This document shows positions 1 to 7,961 of a DNA stretch of 17,882 nt, in pieces (position 1 is the stretch's first letter; the number at the start of each line of letters is the position of its first letter). This stretch comes from Candidatus Arcticimaribacter sp. (GTDB lineage: Bacteria > Bacteroidota > Bacteroidia > Flavobacteriales > Flavobacteriaceae): positions 1 through 17,882 of the forward strand of contig WTJP01000083.1 in the NCBI GenBank assembly GCA_011526275.1, in the 5' to 3' direction. The notes under the pieces were generated by a model. The model did no database searches, was not told the DNA's origin, and saw only the letters and a list, made by a program, of their open reading frames with translations. The position numbers and the translations under genes were made by a program.

Positions 1-2441
1 AAATGAGCGATGAAGAGGTTCGTCCCATCATCCGTCGTAAAATTGACGAATCCATCATTTCTGCTTTTGAAGTATTGCGTAAGCGTATTGATAAATTTGG
101 AGTAACACAACCCAACATTCAACGTTTGGGAACTTCTGGACGTATCCTTGTTGAATTGCCCGGAGCGAAAGATGTTGAGCGTGTTAAAAACCTCTTGCAG
201 AGTACTGCCCAGTTGGAGTTTTGGGAAACCTACAAGAACGAGCAGTTCTTCGCTTTCTTAAACCAAGCCAACGAAGTAGTGAAAGAAATCGAAGCTTCTT
301 CGGCTGTTGCAGAAGAAGAAAAATCTTCAGATTCTGCCATCGACGATTTATTGGCCGATGTAGAAGCACAAGATTCAATCACTCCATCTGCTGCAAATCC
401 CATTTTAGATTTAGTACGTGGATATGGTTACCAAGGCGGTCCTATTTTAGCGCAGTTTGCGAAAAAGGACATGGATAAGGTAAAAGGATATCTCGACCTT
501 CCAGAGGTGAGAAAATTATTGCCTTCTACTTTGCGTTATGTGAATTTTGCTTGGGGGAAACCCAATCCAAATGCCGATATCGTTGACCTATACGTAATCA
601 AATCTAACCGCGATGGTGTTGCACCATTGAGTGGAGGGGTTATCGTAGATGCGGTACAAACATACAGCCAAATCGGTCAGCCTGCTGTTTCCATGCAAAT
701 GGACGGAAAAGGAGCCCGTATTTGGGAAAACATGACAGGGAAAGCCTTTAAAGAAGGAAGCAATATCGCCATCGTTTTAGACGATGTTGTTTATTCTGCT
801 CCTGGTGTAAATAACGGAGCTATTGCCGGTGGGCGTTCTGAAATTACAGGAACCTTTACCCTCAACGAAGCCATTGACTTGGCTAACGTACTCCGTGCAG
901 GGAAATTACCTGCTTCTGCTGAAATTATTCAATCTGAAATCGTAGGACCATCTTTAGGGAAAGAGGCCATTCAAAGTGGAATCTATTCTTTCCTCATCGC
1001 CTTACTCATTGTATTGGCTTGGATGATTTTCTACTATGGTTCTTCAGGATTGTATGCCGATATCGCTTTGGCATTGAACATCTTATTGATCTTCGGAATT
1101 TTAGCCGGTTTAGGTGCAGTATTAACCCTTCCTGGTATTGCGGGGATTGTCTTGACCATTGGTATTTCGGTGGATGCGAACGTACTTATCTTTGAGCGTA
1201 TTCGCGAAGAGCTACGCAAAGGGAAAGGACCTCAAAAAGCCGTAAACGATGGATTCAACAACGCCTTGTCTTCCATCCTAGATGCGAATATCACAACAGG
1301 TTTAACTGCCTTAATTCTCTTTGTTTTCGGAACAGGACCAATTAAAGGATTCGCCACTACCTTATTGATTGGTATTGGAACTTCTTTATTCACTGCTATC
1401 TTCATCACGCGTTTGTTTGTCGATGGTCGTTTATTCAACGGGAAAAAAGTGAGTTTCTCCACCAAAGCAACAGAAGGCTTATTATCGAACCTTTCATTTG
1501 CTTTCTTAGGTAAGCGTAAAGTAGCCTACATGGTTTCTGGTGGTTTAATCTTAGTAAGTCTTGCTTCTTTAACAGTTAATGGACTCAACCAAGGGGTTGA
1601 TTTTGTGGGTGGACGTTCCTACACGGTTCGTTTCGATCAAATCATGAACCCATCGGAAGTAGAGAAAGGACTTGTTGATGCTTTTGGAAGTGCTGAGGTG
1701 AAAACCTTTGGTGAAGACAACCAATTGAAAATCACAACCAAATATAAAATTGAAGAAGAAGGTTCTGAAATAGATCAAGAAATCTACAACAAGCTTTACG
1801 CTTCGCTACAAAACTACTTGCCTGATGGCTACACCTTTGATCAATTCATCAATGGGGCTGAAGACAAAACCGTAGGGATTATGTCGTCGATCAAGGTTGG
1901 ACCAACCATCGCCGATGATATTAAGAACAACTCTTACCTCGCCGTAATTGGTTCGTTGATTGTTGTTTTCCTTTATATCTTACTTCGCTTTAGAAAGTGG
2001 CAATTCTCTCTTGGAGCAGTAGCTGCTGTTTTCCACGATGTCTTGATTGTTCTTGGAATATTCTCTTTGACCTACAGCATTATGCCGTTCAACATGGAGA
2101 TCAACCAAGCCTTTATCGCGGCTATTCTAACGGTAATTGGATACTCCTTAAATGATACCGTGGTAGTGTTTGACCGTATTCGTGAATACACCAACGATCA
2201 CCCCAAGTGGAAATTAGGAGAAACAGTTGACGGTGCCTTGAACTCTACATTGAGTCGTACCCTCAACACCTCTTTAACTACTTTATTGGTATTATTGGCC
2301 ATCTTTATCTTCGGGGGCGAGTCTATCCGTGGATTCATGTTCGCCTTGATTGTAGGGGTATTGGTAGGAACCTATTCTTCTGTATTCATCGCAACACCAG
2401 TGATGTTCGATACACAGAAAAAAGAAGGGGAAGAGAAATAA
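1..2441 (+). CDS. secDF: Protein translocase SecDF fusion, 5'-truncated by window edge
   Basis: Fused SecD-SecF subunit, an RND-family membrane protein that uses the proton gradient to help pull exported proteins through SecYEG. The visible 812 residues lack the N-terminus and the first membrane helix; family members in Bacteroidota are near 1000 residues. The visible part opens in the periplasmic P1 domain (RIDKFGVTQPNIQRL, about residues 28-42), continues through an acidic Ser/Ala/Asp-rich insert (about 97-130), then the SecD membrane block from about residue 325 with the TM4 motif VDANVLIFER (Asp about 391). SecF begins near residue 500 with its own periplasmic loop and the matching NDTVVVFDRIRE motif (Asp about 718), where proton-relay acids lie in the family. 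The reading frame is open from the first base, so the Met at position 3 is internal, not the start. The gene ends just before a hairpin terminator. Identity is very secure. Confidence 0.97.
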   Translation, partial: MSDEEVRPIIRRKIDESIISAFEVLRKRIDKFGVTQPNIQRLGTSGRILVELPGAKDVERVKNLLQSTAQLEFWETYKNEQFFAFLNQANEVVKEIEASSAVAEEEKSSDSAIDDLLADVEAQDSITPSAANPILDLVRGYGYQGGPILAQFAKKDMDKVKGYLDLPEVRKLLPSTLRYVNFAWGKPNPNADIVDLYVIKSNRDGVAPLSGGVIVDAVQTYSQIGQPAVSMQMDGKGARIWENMTGKAFKEGSNIAIVLDDVVYSAPGVNNGAIAGGRSEITGTFTLNEAIDLANVLRAGKLPASAEIIQSEIVGPSLGKEAIQSGIYSFLIALLIVLAWMIFYYGSSGLYADIALALNILLIFGILAGLGAVLTLPGIAGIVLTIGISVDANVLIFERIREELRKGKGPQKAVNDGFNNALSSILDANITTGLTALILFVFGTGPIKGFATTLLIGIGTSLFTAIFITRLFVDGRLFNGKKVSFSTKATEGLLSNLSFAFLGKRKVAYMVSGGLILVSLASLTVNGLNQGVDFVGGRSYTVRFDQIMNPSEVEKGLVDAFGSAEVKTFGEDNQLKITTKYKIEEEGSEIDQEIYNKLYASLQNYLPDGYTFDQFINGAEDKTVGIMSSIKVGPTIADDIKNNSYLAVIGSLIVVFLYILLRFRKWQFSLGAVAAVFHDVLIVLGIFSLTYSIMPFNMEINQAFIAAILTVIGYSLNDTVVVFDRIREYTNDHPKWKLGETVDGALNSTLSRTLNTSLTTLLVLLAIFIFGGESIRGFMFALIVGVLVGTYSSVFIATPVMFDTQKKEGEEK

Positions 2442-2465
2442 ACTTCCTCCCTTTATCATAAAATA

Positions 2466-2492
2466 AAATCCCGGTAGCACCGGGATTTTTTT
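2466..2492. terminator. Bidirectional intrinsic terminator between secDF and the DinB-like gene
   Basis: A ten-pair stem (2466-2475 with 2479-2488, core ATCCCGGT / ACCGGGAT) closes a three-base AGC loop and runs into a T tract on the plus strand. The complementary strand also has a T-rich tail after the hairpin (ATTTTATTT). It lies 25 bases after the secDF stop and 22 bases beyond the stop of the opposing DinB-like gene, so one hairpin probably terminates both transcripts. Confidence 0.9.
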
Positions 2493-2513
2493 ATGTCTTA
2501 AATCAAATAAAAC

Positions 2514-3053
2514 TTAGGCTTTGTTTGCCAAGTAATTTTGGATATGCGCCAAATGGTGTTGGGAATGCCAGGCGTAAAAGTAAACCACTTCGGCTAGGGG
2601 GAAATTGGCTTCCCGCTCGGGGTGGTCATATGCACGCTTAAAATCCTCTTCCGTCAATTGTTCAAAGAAATAGGCCCAGCGTTGATGAACTCCGGTTAAA
2701 ATGAGTACGCTTGCCTCGATTGTAACGCCTGTAGCGTCGGGGGCTTTTTCAGCCCAGTCTCCCTCGGCATAACCCTTAATGGTTGGGGTGTCTTCCAAAT
2801 AGGCGTATTTGCATCGCATATAGGAGTGCATATGCGAGTCGGCAATATGGTGCACCAATTGTTGGATGGTCCAGCCCCCAGGGCGGTACGGCTGTTTTAC
2901 ATCCTCCTCCGTACACTTGGTTAGGGTTGCTTTTAAGTCTGCAGGAAATTGTTTGATGACCGCAATAGCGGTTTTTATTTCCTCAGCGGTAAAGTCGTCT
3001 TTGGGCACATACTGCCCGATGGGATATTGCCATTCGGCTAGAGAACGCTCCAT
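2514..3053 (-). CDS. DinB/YfiT-type putative metal-dependent hydrolase (bacillithiol S-transferase-like)
   Basis: 179-residue cytosolic protein of the DinB-like four-helix superfamily. It most resembles the YfiT group, annotated either as metal-dependent hydrolases or as thiol (bacillithiol) S-transferases. Family hallmarks visible are the N-terminal YPIGQY, the PYRPGGWTIQQLVHHIADSH segment (residues 55-74) and the C-terminal WHSQHHLAH (162-170). His68, His163 and His167 are the likely metal triad. The ATG sits one base after the lgt stop (TAA-A-ATG on the minus strand), so the gene is probably translationally coupled to lgt and is the last gene of the long minus-strand run. Substrate is unknown; whether this organism makes bacillithiol cannot be seen here. 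Confidence 0.85.
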   Translation of the reverse strand: MERSLAEWQYPIGQYVPKDDFTAEEIKTAIAVIKQFPADLKATLTKCTEEDVKQPYRPGGWTIQQLVHHIADSHMHSYMRCKYAYLEDTPTIKGYAEGDWAEKAPDATGVTIEASVLILTGVHQRWAYFFEQLTEEDFKRAYDHPEREANFPLAEVVYFYAWHSQHHLAHIQNYLANKA

Positions 3054-3054
3054 T

Positions 3055-3885
3055 TTAGGCGGTTTTAATTTCCTTGGTACGGAACATCACAATGAGTCCA
3101 GCGAGAATTAAAGGGAGGCTTAACCACTGTCCTGTAGATAAGGCGGGGAGAAAAGTCTCGAAACCACCTTGGCTTTCTTTTACAAATTCCACCAAGAAGC
3201 GAATACTGAAGAGGATGGACATGAATACGCCTACCAGAAAACCGTCTTGACGGTTGAGTCCTTGACGGTACAAGTAGCGTAAAAAGAAGAATAAAATAAA
3301 ATAAGCAATGGCTTCATACAATTGCGCTGGGTGACGCGGGAGCATTTCCCCGCGGTTGACAAAAACAACCCCAAAGTTATTCCCGGTATAATTTCCTACG
3401 ATTTCTGAATTGAAGAAGTTACCTATACGCACAAATCCTGCCCCAAGGGTAGTGGGTATGATGAGTCGGTCGAGGATCCACGCCAAGGGTTTATAGCTAT
3501 TAAAGCGTTGATAGATAATGATACCCAATAAAATACCGATGGCCGCTCCATGACTAGCTAAACCACGGAAACCAACAAAAGCATAACCCCCGTCGGCTTT
3601 CGATGCTATGGGGAGTAATACTTCTAGCAAATGATTTTGATAGTAGGCCCAGTCGTAGAATAAAACATGGCCTAAACGCGCGCCAAGCAGCGTAGAAATT
3701 ACAATGTAAAAGAGCATGGATTCTAGTGTTTCAATAGAAACCTTCTCTTTTTGGTACATCCCTTTCATGATGTTGTAGCCCAGACTAAAGGCGATTACAA
3801 ACATCAAGCTGTAGTAGTGAATACCAAAGCTTCCCAATTTAAAGAGTGTGGTGCTGGGTTCCCAGTGTAGTTTCAGTAGAATCAT
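3055..3885 (-). CDS. lgt: Prolipoprotein diacylglyceryl transferase
   Basis: Inner-membrane enzyme that moves a diacylglyceryl group from phosphatidylglycerol to the lipobox cysteine of prolipoproteins, the first step of lipoprotein maturation. The 276-residue length is normal. Several hydrophobic segments are visible. The Lgt signature RIGNFFNSEIVG occupies residues 153-164 (Arg153, Asn156 and Glu161 match conserved family positions), His112 lies in a SHGAAIG motif, and HPAQLYEA is at 185-192. It follows yidD after a 48-nt gap with no convincing promoter, so co-transcription is likely, and its stop is one base before the next start. The lipoprotein encoded at 7962-9245 would be one of its substrates. 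Confidence 0.97.
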   Translation of the reverse strand: MILLKLHWEPSTTLFKLGSFGIHYYSLMFVIAFSLGYNIMKGMYQKEKVSIETLESMLFYIVISTLLGARLGHVLFYDWAYYQNHLLEVLLPIASKADGGYAFVGFRGLASHGAAIGILLGIIIYQRFNSYKPLAWILDRLIIPTTLGAGFVRIGNFFNSEIVGNYTGNNFGVVFVNRGEMLPRHPAQLYEAIAYFILFFFLRYLYRQGLNRQDGFLVGVFMSILFSIRFLVEFVKESQGGFETFLPALSTGQWLSLPLILAGLIVMFRTKEIKTA

Positions 3886-3933
3886 GTGTTTGGTTTGTTA
3901 TAAAAGTATCGAAAAAAAATGAGAAAGCGTCCA

Positions 3934-4155
3934 CTAGGGCACAGGATCATAACCGCCTTTGGCCCAAGGATGACAGCGTGCAATTCGACGGATGGTCAAC
4001 CAACTTCCTTTGATTAGGCCGTGCTTTTTTAAGGCTTCAATCCCATAGTGAGAACAAGTGGGGCTGTAGCGACAGCTTGGCGGAAGGAGGGGGGAAATAC
4101 CCACTTGGTAGCCGCGAATCAAATAGATCAATACGGTTTTAAGTGGATTTCTCAT
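3934..4155 (-). CDS. yidD: Membrane protein insertion efficiency factor YidD
   Basis: 73-residue small protein of the YidD family (formerly Hlp/UPF0161), a membrane-associated helper of YidC-dependent insertion. Hallmarks are an amphipathic N-terminus (LIYLIRGYQVGISPLLPPSCR), conserved cysteines Cys28 and Cys34 in PSCRYSPTCSHYG, and the C-terminal CHPWAKGGYDPVP (61-73). The start lies 8 nt after the cysS stop. In many bacteria yidD sits beside rpmH, rnpA and yidC; here it sits between cysS and lgt, still alongside another envelope gene. Confidence 0.96.
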   Translation of the reverse strand: MRNPLKTVLIYLIRGYQVGISPLLPPSCRYSPTCSHYGIEALKKHGLIKGSWLTIRRIARCHPWAKGGYDPVP

Positions 4156-4163
4156 GGATGAAA

Positions 4164-5636
4164 TTAAAGACTAAAGGTGGTGCCTTCTTTCCCGTCTTTC
4201 AGTTGAACTCCCAAGGCAATTAATTCATCGCGAATACGGTCGGAAGTAGCAAAGTCTTTGTTGTCTCTCGCTTGCTTTCGAATCTCGATAAGCATGTTGA
4301 CGGTTCCCTCTAAGGCATTGGTCACCTTTTCATCTGACTCTGCCGCACCAATTTCGAGTCCGAGGACGTCCTGTGTAAAGGCAATCATTTTTTGGCGTAA
4401 AGCGTTGAGGTCTTCTTTTGAGATCTGCGCTTTTTTATGGTGCACTGCATTGATGAACTTCACCGCGTCGAACAATTGCGCAATGAGTAGCGGACTGTTA
4501 AAGTCATCGTTCATTGCTTGGTAACATTTTGCTTCCCAAGCACTGAGGTCAAAACCTTCGGTTTTCGCACTGGATTCCAGTTGCTCTAAGTGCGCCATTC
4601 CTTCGGAAAGGCGTTGGAATCCTTTTTCAGAGGCCAACAAAGCATCTTCACTTAAATCTACTATACTGCGGTAATGCGCTTGTAAAAGAAAGAAGCGGGT
4701 AACGGCCGGCGAAAAGGCCTTAGAAAAAATGCTGTTTTCTCCGCTAAACATCTCTTCCGGTAAAATGTTGTTTCCGGTAGATTTGGCCATTTTCTTCCCG
4801 TTTAAGGTCAACATGTTAGCATGCAACCAATAGTTTACAGGCGACTTGTGATTAATGGCTTCTGCTTGTGCAATCTCACATTCGTGGTGTGGGAATTTTA
4901 AGTCCATTCCACCCCCGTGAATATCGAATTGCTCCCCAAGGTATTTGGTACTCATGGCAGTACACTCGAGGTGCCAGCCGGGAAATCCATCGCTCCAGGG
5001 TGCGGGCCAACGCATAATGTGCTGTGGCTCGGCCTTCTTCCACAAGGCGAAATCTTGAGGGTTGCGTTTGTCGCTTTGCCCGTCGAGGGTACGGGTATTG
5101 TGAATAAGGTCCTCAATGTTTCGACCACTCAATTTCCCGTATTTGTGGTCTTCATTGAATTTGATTACATCGAAATAAACGGAACCATTGACCTCATAAG
5201 CATAGCCTGCTTCGAGAATTCCTTTGATGATTTCAATCTGCTCAATGATGTGTCCCGTAGCTGTAGGCTCGATACTAGGTGGGAGATTATTCAGCTTCTC
5301 TAGGGTTTGATGAAAATCAACCGTATAGCGCTGCACCACTTCCATGGGCTCGATTTGTTCTATCCGCGCTTTTTTGGCAATGCGATCTTCCCCTTCATCG
5401 GCATCGTTTTCCAAGTGCCCAGCATCGGTAATATTACGTACATAGCGCACTTTGTAGCCCAAATGCTTTAGGTAGCGGTAAATGAGATCAAACGAAATAA
5501 AGGTGCGGCAATTCCCCAAATGCACATTGCTGTAAACCGTGGGTCCACACACATACATCCCTACATAGTTTTCGGTAATGGGGGTAAATACTTCTTTCTT
5601 TCCGCTAAGGGAATTATAAACTGAAAGGGAGGACAT
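4164..5636 (-). CDS. cysS: Cysteine--tRNA ligase
   Basis: Class I aminoacyl-tRNA synthetase that charges tRNA-Cys. At 490 residues it is full length. The Zn-site Cys30 lies in YVCGPTVY and is followed by the HIGH-type motif HLGN (39-42). GWHLECTAMS and HHECEIAQ supply further metal ligands. The second signature is KMAKS (282-286), a tolerated variant of KMSKS. The C-terminal helical anticodon domain follows (ARDNKDFATSDRIRDELIALGV). Its start codon shares one base with the folE stop (TAATG on the minus strand), implying translational coupling. Confidence 0.98.
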   Translation of the reverse strand: MSSLSVYNSLSGKKEVFTPITENYVGMYVCGPTVYSNVHLGNCRTFISFDLIYRYLKHLGYKVRYVRNITDAGHLENDADEGEDRIAKKARIEQIEPMEVVQRYTVDFHQTLEKLNNLPPSIEPTATGHIIEQIEIIKGILEAGYAYEVNGSVYFDVIKFNEDHKYGKLSGRNIEDLIHNTRTLDGQSDKRNPQDFALWKKAEPQHIMRWPAPWSDGFPGWHLECTAMSTKYLGEQFDIHGGGMDLKFPHHECEIAQAEAINHKSPVNYWLHANMLTLNGKKMAKSTGNNILPEEMFSGENSIFSKAFSPAVTRFFLLQAHYRSIVDLSEDALLASEKGFQRLSEGMAHLEQLESSAKTEGFDLSAWEAKCYQAMNDDFNSPLLIAQLFDAVKFINAVHHKKAQISKEDLNALRQKMIAFTQDVLGLEIGAAESDEKVTNALEGTVNMLIEIRKQARDNKDFATSDRIRDELIALGVQLKDGKEGTTFSL

Positions 5637-6316
5637 TAAAATTCGGTTTCTATTTTGATGTAATCTAGGAACTCTTGTTTCTTGTTTTGGTCTTGAAAAA
5701 TCCCGCCAAATTCTGCCGTAACTGTGCTGCTGGTAATGTCGCTAATTCCACGTGCGTTAACACAAAGGTGTTTGGCGTCAATTACACAGGCTACGTCTTT
5801 GGTATTGAGTACTTTTTGCAGCTCTTCTACGATTTGTAGGGTAAGGCGTTCTTGCACCTGCGGACGCTGAGCGTAGTATTGAACAATGCGGTTCATTTTG
5901 GAGAGACCAACCACCGTTCCGTTGGAGACATAGGCAACATGGGCTTTCCCAACGATGGGCAATAAATGATGTTCGCAAGTAGAGTAGAGGGTGATGTTTT
6001 TTTCCACCAGCATTTCCCCATACTTATATTTGTTATCGAAGGTAGAGGCCTTGGGTTTGTTGTTGGGGTGAAGCCCGCTAAAGATTTCATTGACAAACAT
6101 CTTGGCCACTCGTTTTGGTGTGCCTTTTAGGCTGTCGTCGGTTAAATCCATTCCCAAGGTGTGAAGAATTTCCCCCACTTTTTCTTGAATGACTTCAATT
6201 TTTTCAGCATCGCTTAAATCAAAAGCGTCATCGCGCAATGGGGTTTGAGCACTTCCACTCACGTGGTCGTCACCGTAAACATCGTCTTCTTGAAGGGGTA
6301 ATTTTTCGATTTTCAT
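5636..6316 (-). CDS. folE: GTP cyclohydrolase I (FolE type)
   Basis: Converts GTP to 7,8-dihydroneopterin triphosphate, the first step toward tetrahydrofolate and other pterins. The 226-residue protein has the zinc site Cys114 and His117 in YSTCEHHLLP and Cys185 in KHLCVNARG, plus GTPKRVAKMF (65-74) and the C-terminal TVTAEFGGIF. The roughly 35-residue N-terminal tail is acidic and probably disordered, with no recognised domain. A TATCTTTG box on the minus strand at 6333-6340 suggests a promoter just before this gene, so it may be transcribed separately from the upstream barrel gene as well as by read-through. A second folate gene, folP, lies at the right edge of the window but is not linked to it. 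Confidence 0.97.
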   Translation of the reverse strand: MKIEKLPLQEDDVYGDDHVSGSAQTPLRDDAFDLSDAEKIEVIQEKVGEILHTLGMDLTDDSLKGTPKRVAKMFVNEIFSGLHPNNKPKASTFDNKYKYGEMLVEKNITLYSTCEHHLLPIVGKAHVAYVSNGTVVGLSKMNRIVQYYAQRPQVQERLTLQIVEELQKVLNTKDVACVIDAKHLCVNARGISDITSSTVTAEFGGIFQDQNKKQEFLDYIKIETEF

Positions 6317-6332
6317 AGGTAAAAATGTCTTG

Positions 6333-6340
6333 CAAAGATA
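6333..6340 (-). promoter_or_regulatory. Putative -7 promoter element for folE
   Basis: The minus strand reads TATCTTTG, a full match to the Bacteroidota -7 pattern TAnnTTTG. A clear TTTG -33 element at the usual spacing is not present. Initiation 5-7 nt downstream would leave only about 10 nt of 5' leader before the folE ATG. It lies in the 63-nt gap between the barrel gene and folE. Confidence 0.5.
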
Positions 6341-6379
6341 ACGAAAACCAAACGAAAACAGAAGTTTAGTGCAATTCGA

Positions 6380-7933
6380 TTACAGCTTAAAGCGGTAGGT
6401 GAAAACCAAGTTAAAATCGTCGCGATTCAGTCCGATGCGATCGGTTAAACCATTGGCGAATAGCATTTGGCTGTCGGTAGCACTGCGCAGTTGTAGCGCG
6501 ACATCGAGGTTGCTGGGGCCAAAATTGAAGCCCGCCCCGCCGCTTATGATTTCTAACGAATTGTCCACGAATAATTTAGTTGCACTTTGGGTCCAATAAC
6601 CAGCGCGTAAGCTAAAGAATGGATTTAAGCGGTATTCTGCGCCCAATTGCAGCTGTTGACTGGCTTGAAAATCGCCCTCAATTTGCTGGTTTAAAGAACG
6701 GAAAAGGACATCATCTTTAGGTGTGAACTGTGCTGCACTGAAGTCACGCAAGCTATAGTCCAAGCTGATGATCCCTTTGTCTTTGTAGATATAGGCCAAA
6801 CTTCCTCGCACACTACCAGCGCTGTTGAATTGATATTCCGGGAAAAAGGTTTCTGAACCGTCTTCAGCAGGATCCAGCTCAAGGGTAAACGCTCCATTTT
6901 CGTCGACTGCCTCTGTCACCAAACTTTGGCGAATGCGGTCAGAAAGGCGATAGTAGGTAGGACTTTCAAAACTTAAGCCCAAACGAAACTGTGGATTGAG
7001 TTTGTAAATCGCACCCAACTGAAAGGAGTTCCCCCTGCCTACAGTAATCAATTCGTTTCTAAAGTTTAAATCGCGAATTCCCGACGCACTGCTGTAATTG
7101 GACTCGCTAAAATCGACCAATTCAGAATATTCAATATTGAAGTGATTGATGTTGAAGCCGAGGTAGAATTTATCTTGGAATACCCCACTAATGTTGATGG
7201 TGTAGCGTTTGGACTGCCCAAGACTGCTGTGAACGTATTCATGAAAATAACCTTGAGTCCCAGCTTCTGTATTGCTGCGATAATCGCGAATAGTATCGTC
7301 GGTAGGATCATCAGAGCCTTCCAACGGTATGGGGTTTATAACAAAACCTTCATACCCAAAAAGCGCTTGCTGTGCTGGAAATCCAAGATCAGGGTCTCCT
7401 CCAATATTGCGATAGGCTTCGTTGAAGTTTTCATCGTTGATCTGTGAGATATTGACCAATTCTTTCCCTTGGGCAAAAGACAAGAAGTATTGATCGATTC
7501 CTCTGATGGAATTGTACCCTTGGGCGGAAAAACTGTTGTCGTAGTTGACCGATTTATTGTAATTAAAGCCAACACTGATTTTTGACCAACCTCCTCCGCT
7601 TTCATCATTCAATACAAACACAGCACCTAAGTGGCCAATGGCTAAATCATTGGCTTGCTCTTTTGCGGTAGTGTTAAAGTAGGTCGCTTCATTGCTGCTG
7701 CTCACAAAATTAAAGCTACCGCCAATCTCATTAAATGCAAAAACTGAAGAGCCTGCAGGGTTGATATCGAAGGCAGAGAAATCGCCTCCAACTGCTCCAA
7801 AAGCACCGCCCATAGCGGTGTAGCGCGCGCTTCCTTCAAGGCCATTTTGACTGTAGCGGTGGGCGTCTTGGAGGGATTGTGCGTTGATTTGGACACAAAA
7901 GGAGAGTAAGAGAAAAAAGAAACTTTTTTTCAT
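6380..7933 (-). CDS. OmpP1/FadL/TodX-family outer-membrane protein
   Basis: 517-residue predicted outer-membrane beta-barrel of the OmpP1/FadL/TodX family, whose characterised members carry hydrophobic compounds such as long-chain fatty acids across the outer membrane. Residues 1-18 form a Sec signal peptide (MKKSFFFLLLSFCVQINA, cleavage before QSLQ). The mature N-terminus has the family's hatch-like region with GSARYTAMGGAFGAVGGDFSA followed by the NPAG motif. The remainder alternates aromatic, Gly and polar residues, as barrel strands do, and the protein ends in FTYRFKL. Only 28 nt separate it from the upstream lipoprotein gene, so the two are probably one transcript. Substrate unknown; homologues in Bacteroidota have also been labelled hemin receptors without strong support. 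Confidence 0.88.
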   Translation of the reverse strand: MKKSFFFLLLSFCVQINAQSLQDAHRYSQNGLEGSARYTAMGGAFGAVGGDFSAFDINPAGSSVFAFNEIGGSFNFVSSSNEATYFNTTAKEQANDLAIGHLGAVFVLNDESGGGWSKISVGFNYNKSVNYDNSFSAQGYNSIRGIDQYFLSFAQGKELVNISQINDENFNEAYRNIGGDPDLGFPAQQALFGYEGFVINPIPLEGSDDPTDDTIRDYRSNTEAGTQGYFHEYVHSSLGQSKRYTINISGVFQDKFYLGFNINHFNIEYSELVDFSESNYSSASGIRDLNFRNELITVGRGNSFQLGAIYKLNPQFRLGLSFESPTYYRLSDRIRQSLVTEAVDENGAFTLELDPAEDGSETFFPEYQFNSAGSVRGSLAYIYKDKGIISLDYSLRDFSAAQFTPKDDVLFRSLNQQIEGDFQASQQLQLGAEYRLNPFFSLRAGYWTQSATKLFVDNSLEIISGGAGFNFGPSNLDVALQLRSATDSQMLFANGLTDRIGLNRDDFNLVFTYRFKL

Positions 7934-7961
7934 GGTGTTAAGGCTTGTATGTTAGGTGTAA

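Noticed and set aside
3886..3933. Promoter between yidD and lgt
   Set aside because: The best candidate, TACTTTTA on the minus strand, misses the final G and has no TTTG upstream at a suitable distance.
4917..5303. 128-codon open frame on the plus strand inside cysS
   Set aside because: It lies wholly opposite conserved synthetase sequence and has no recognisable features.
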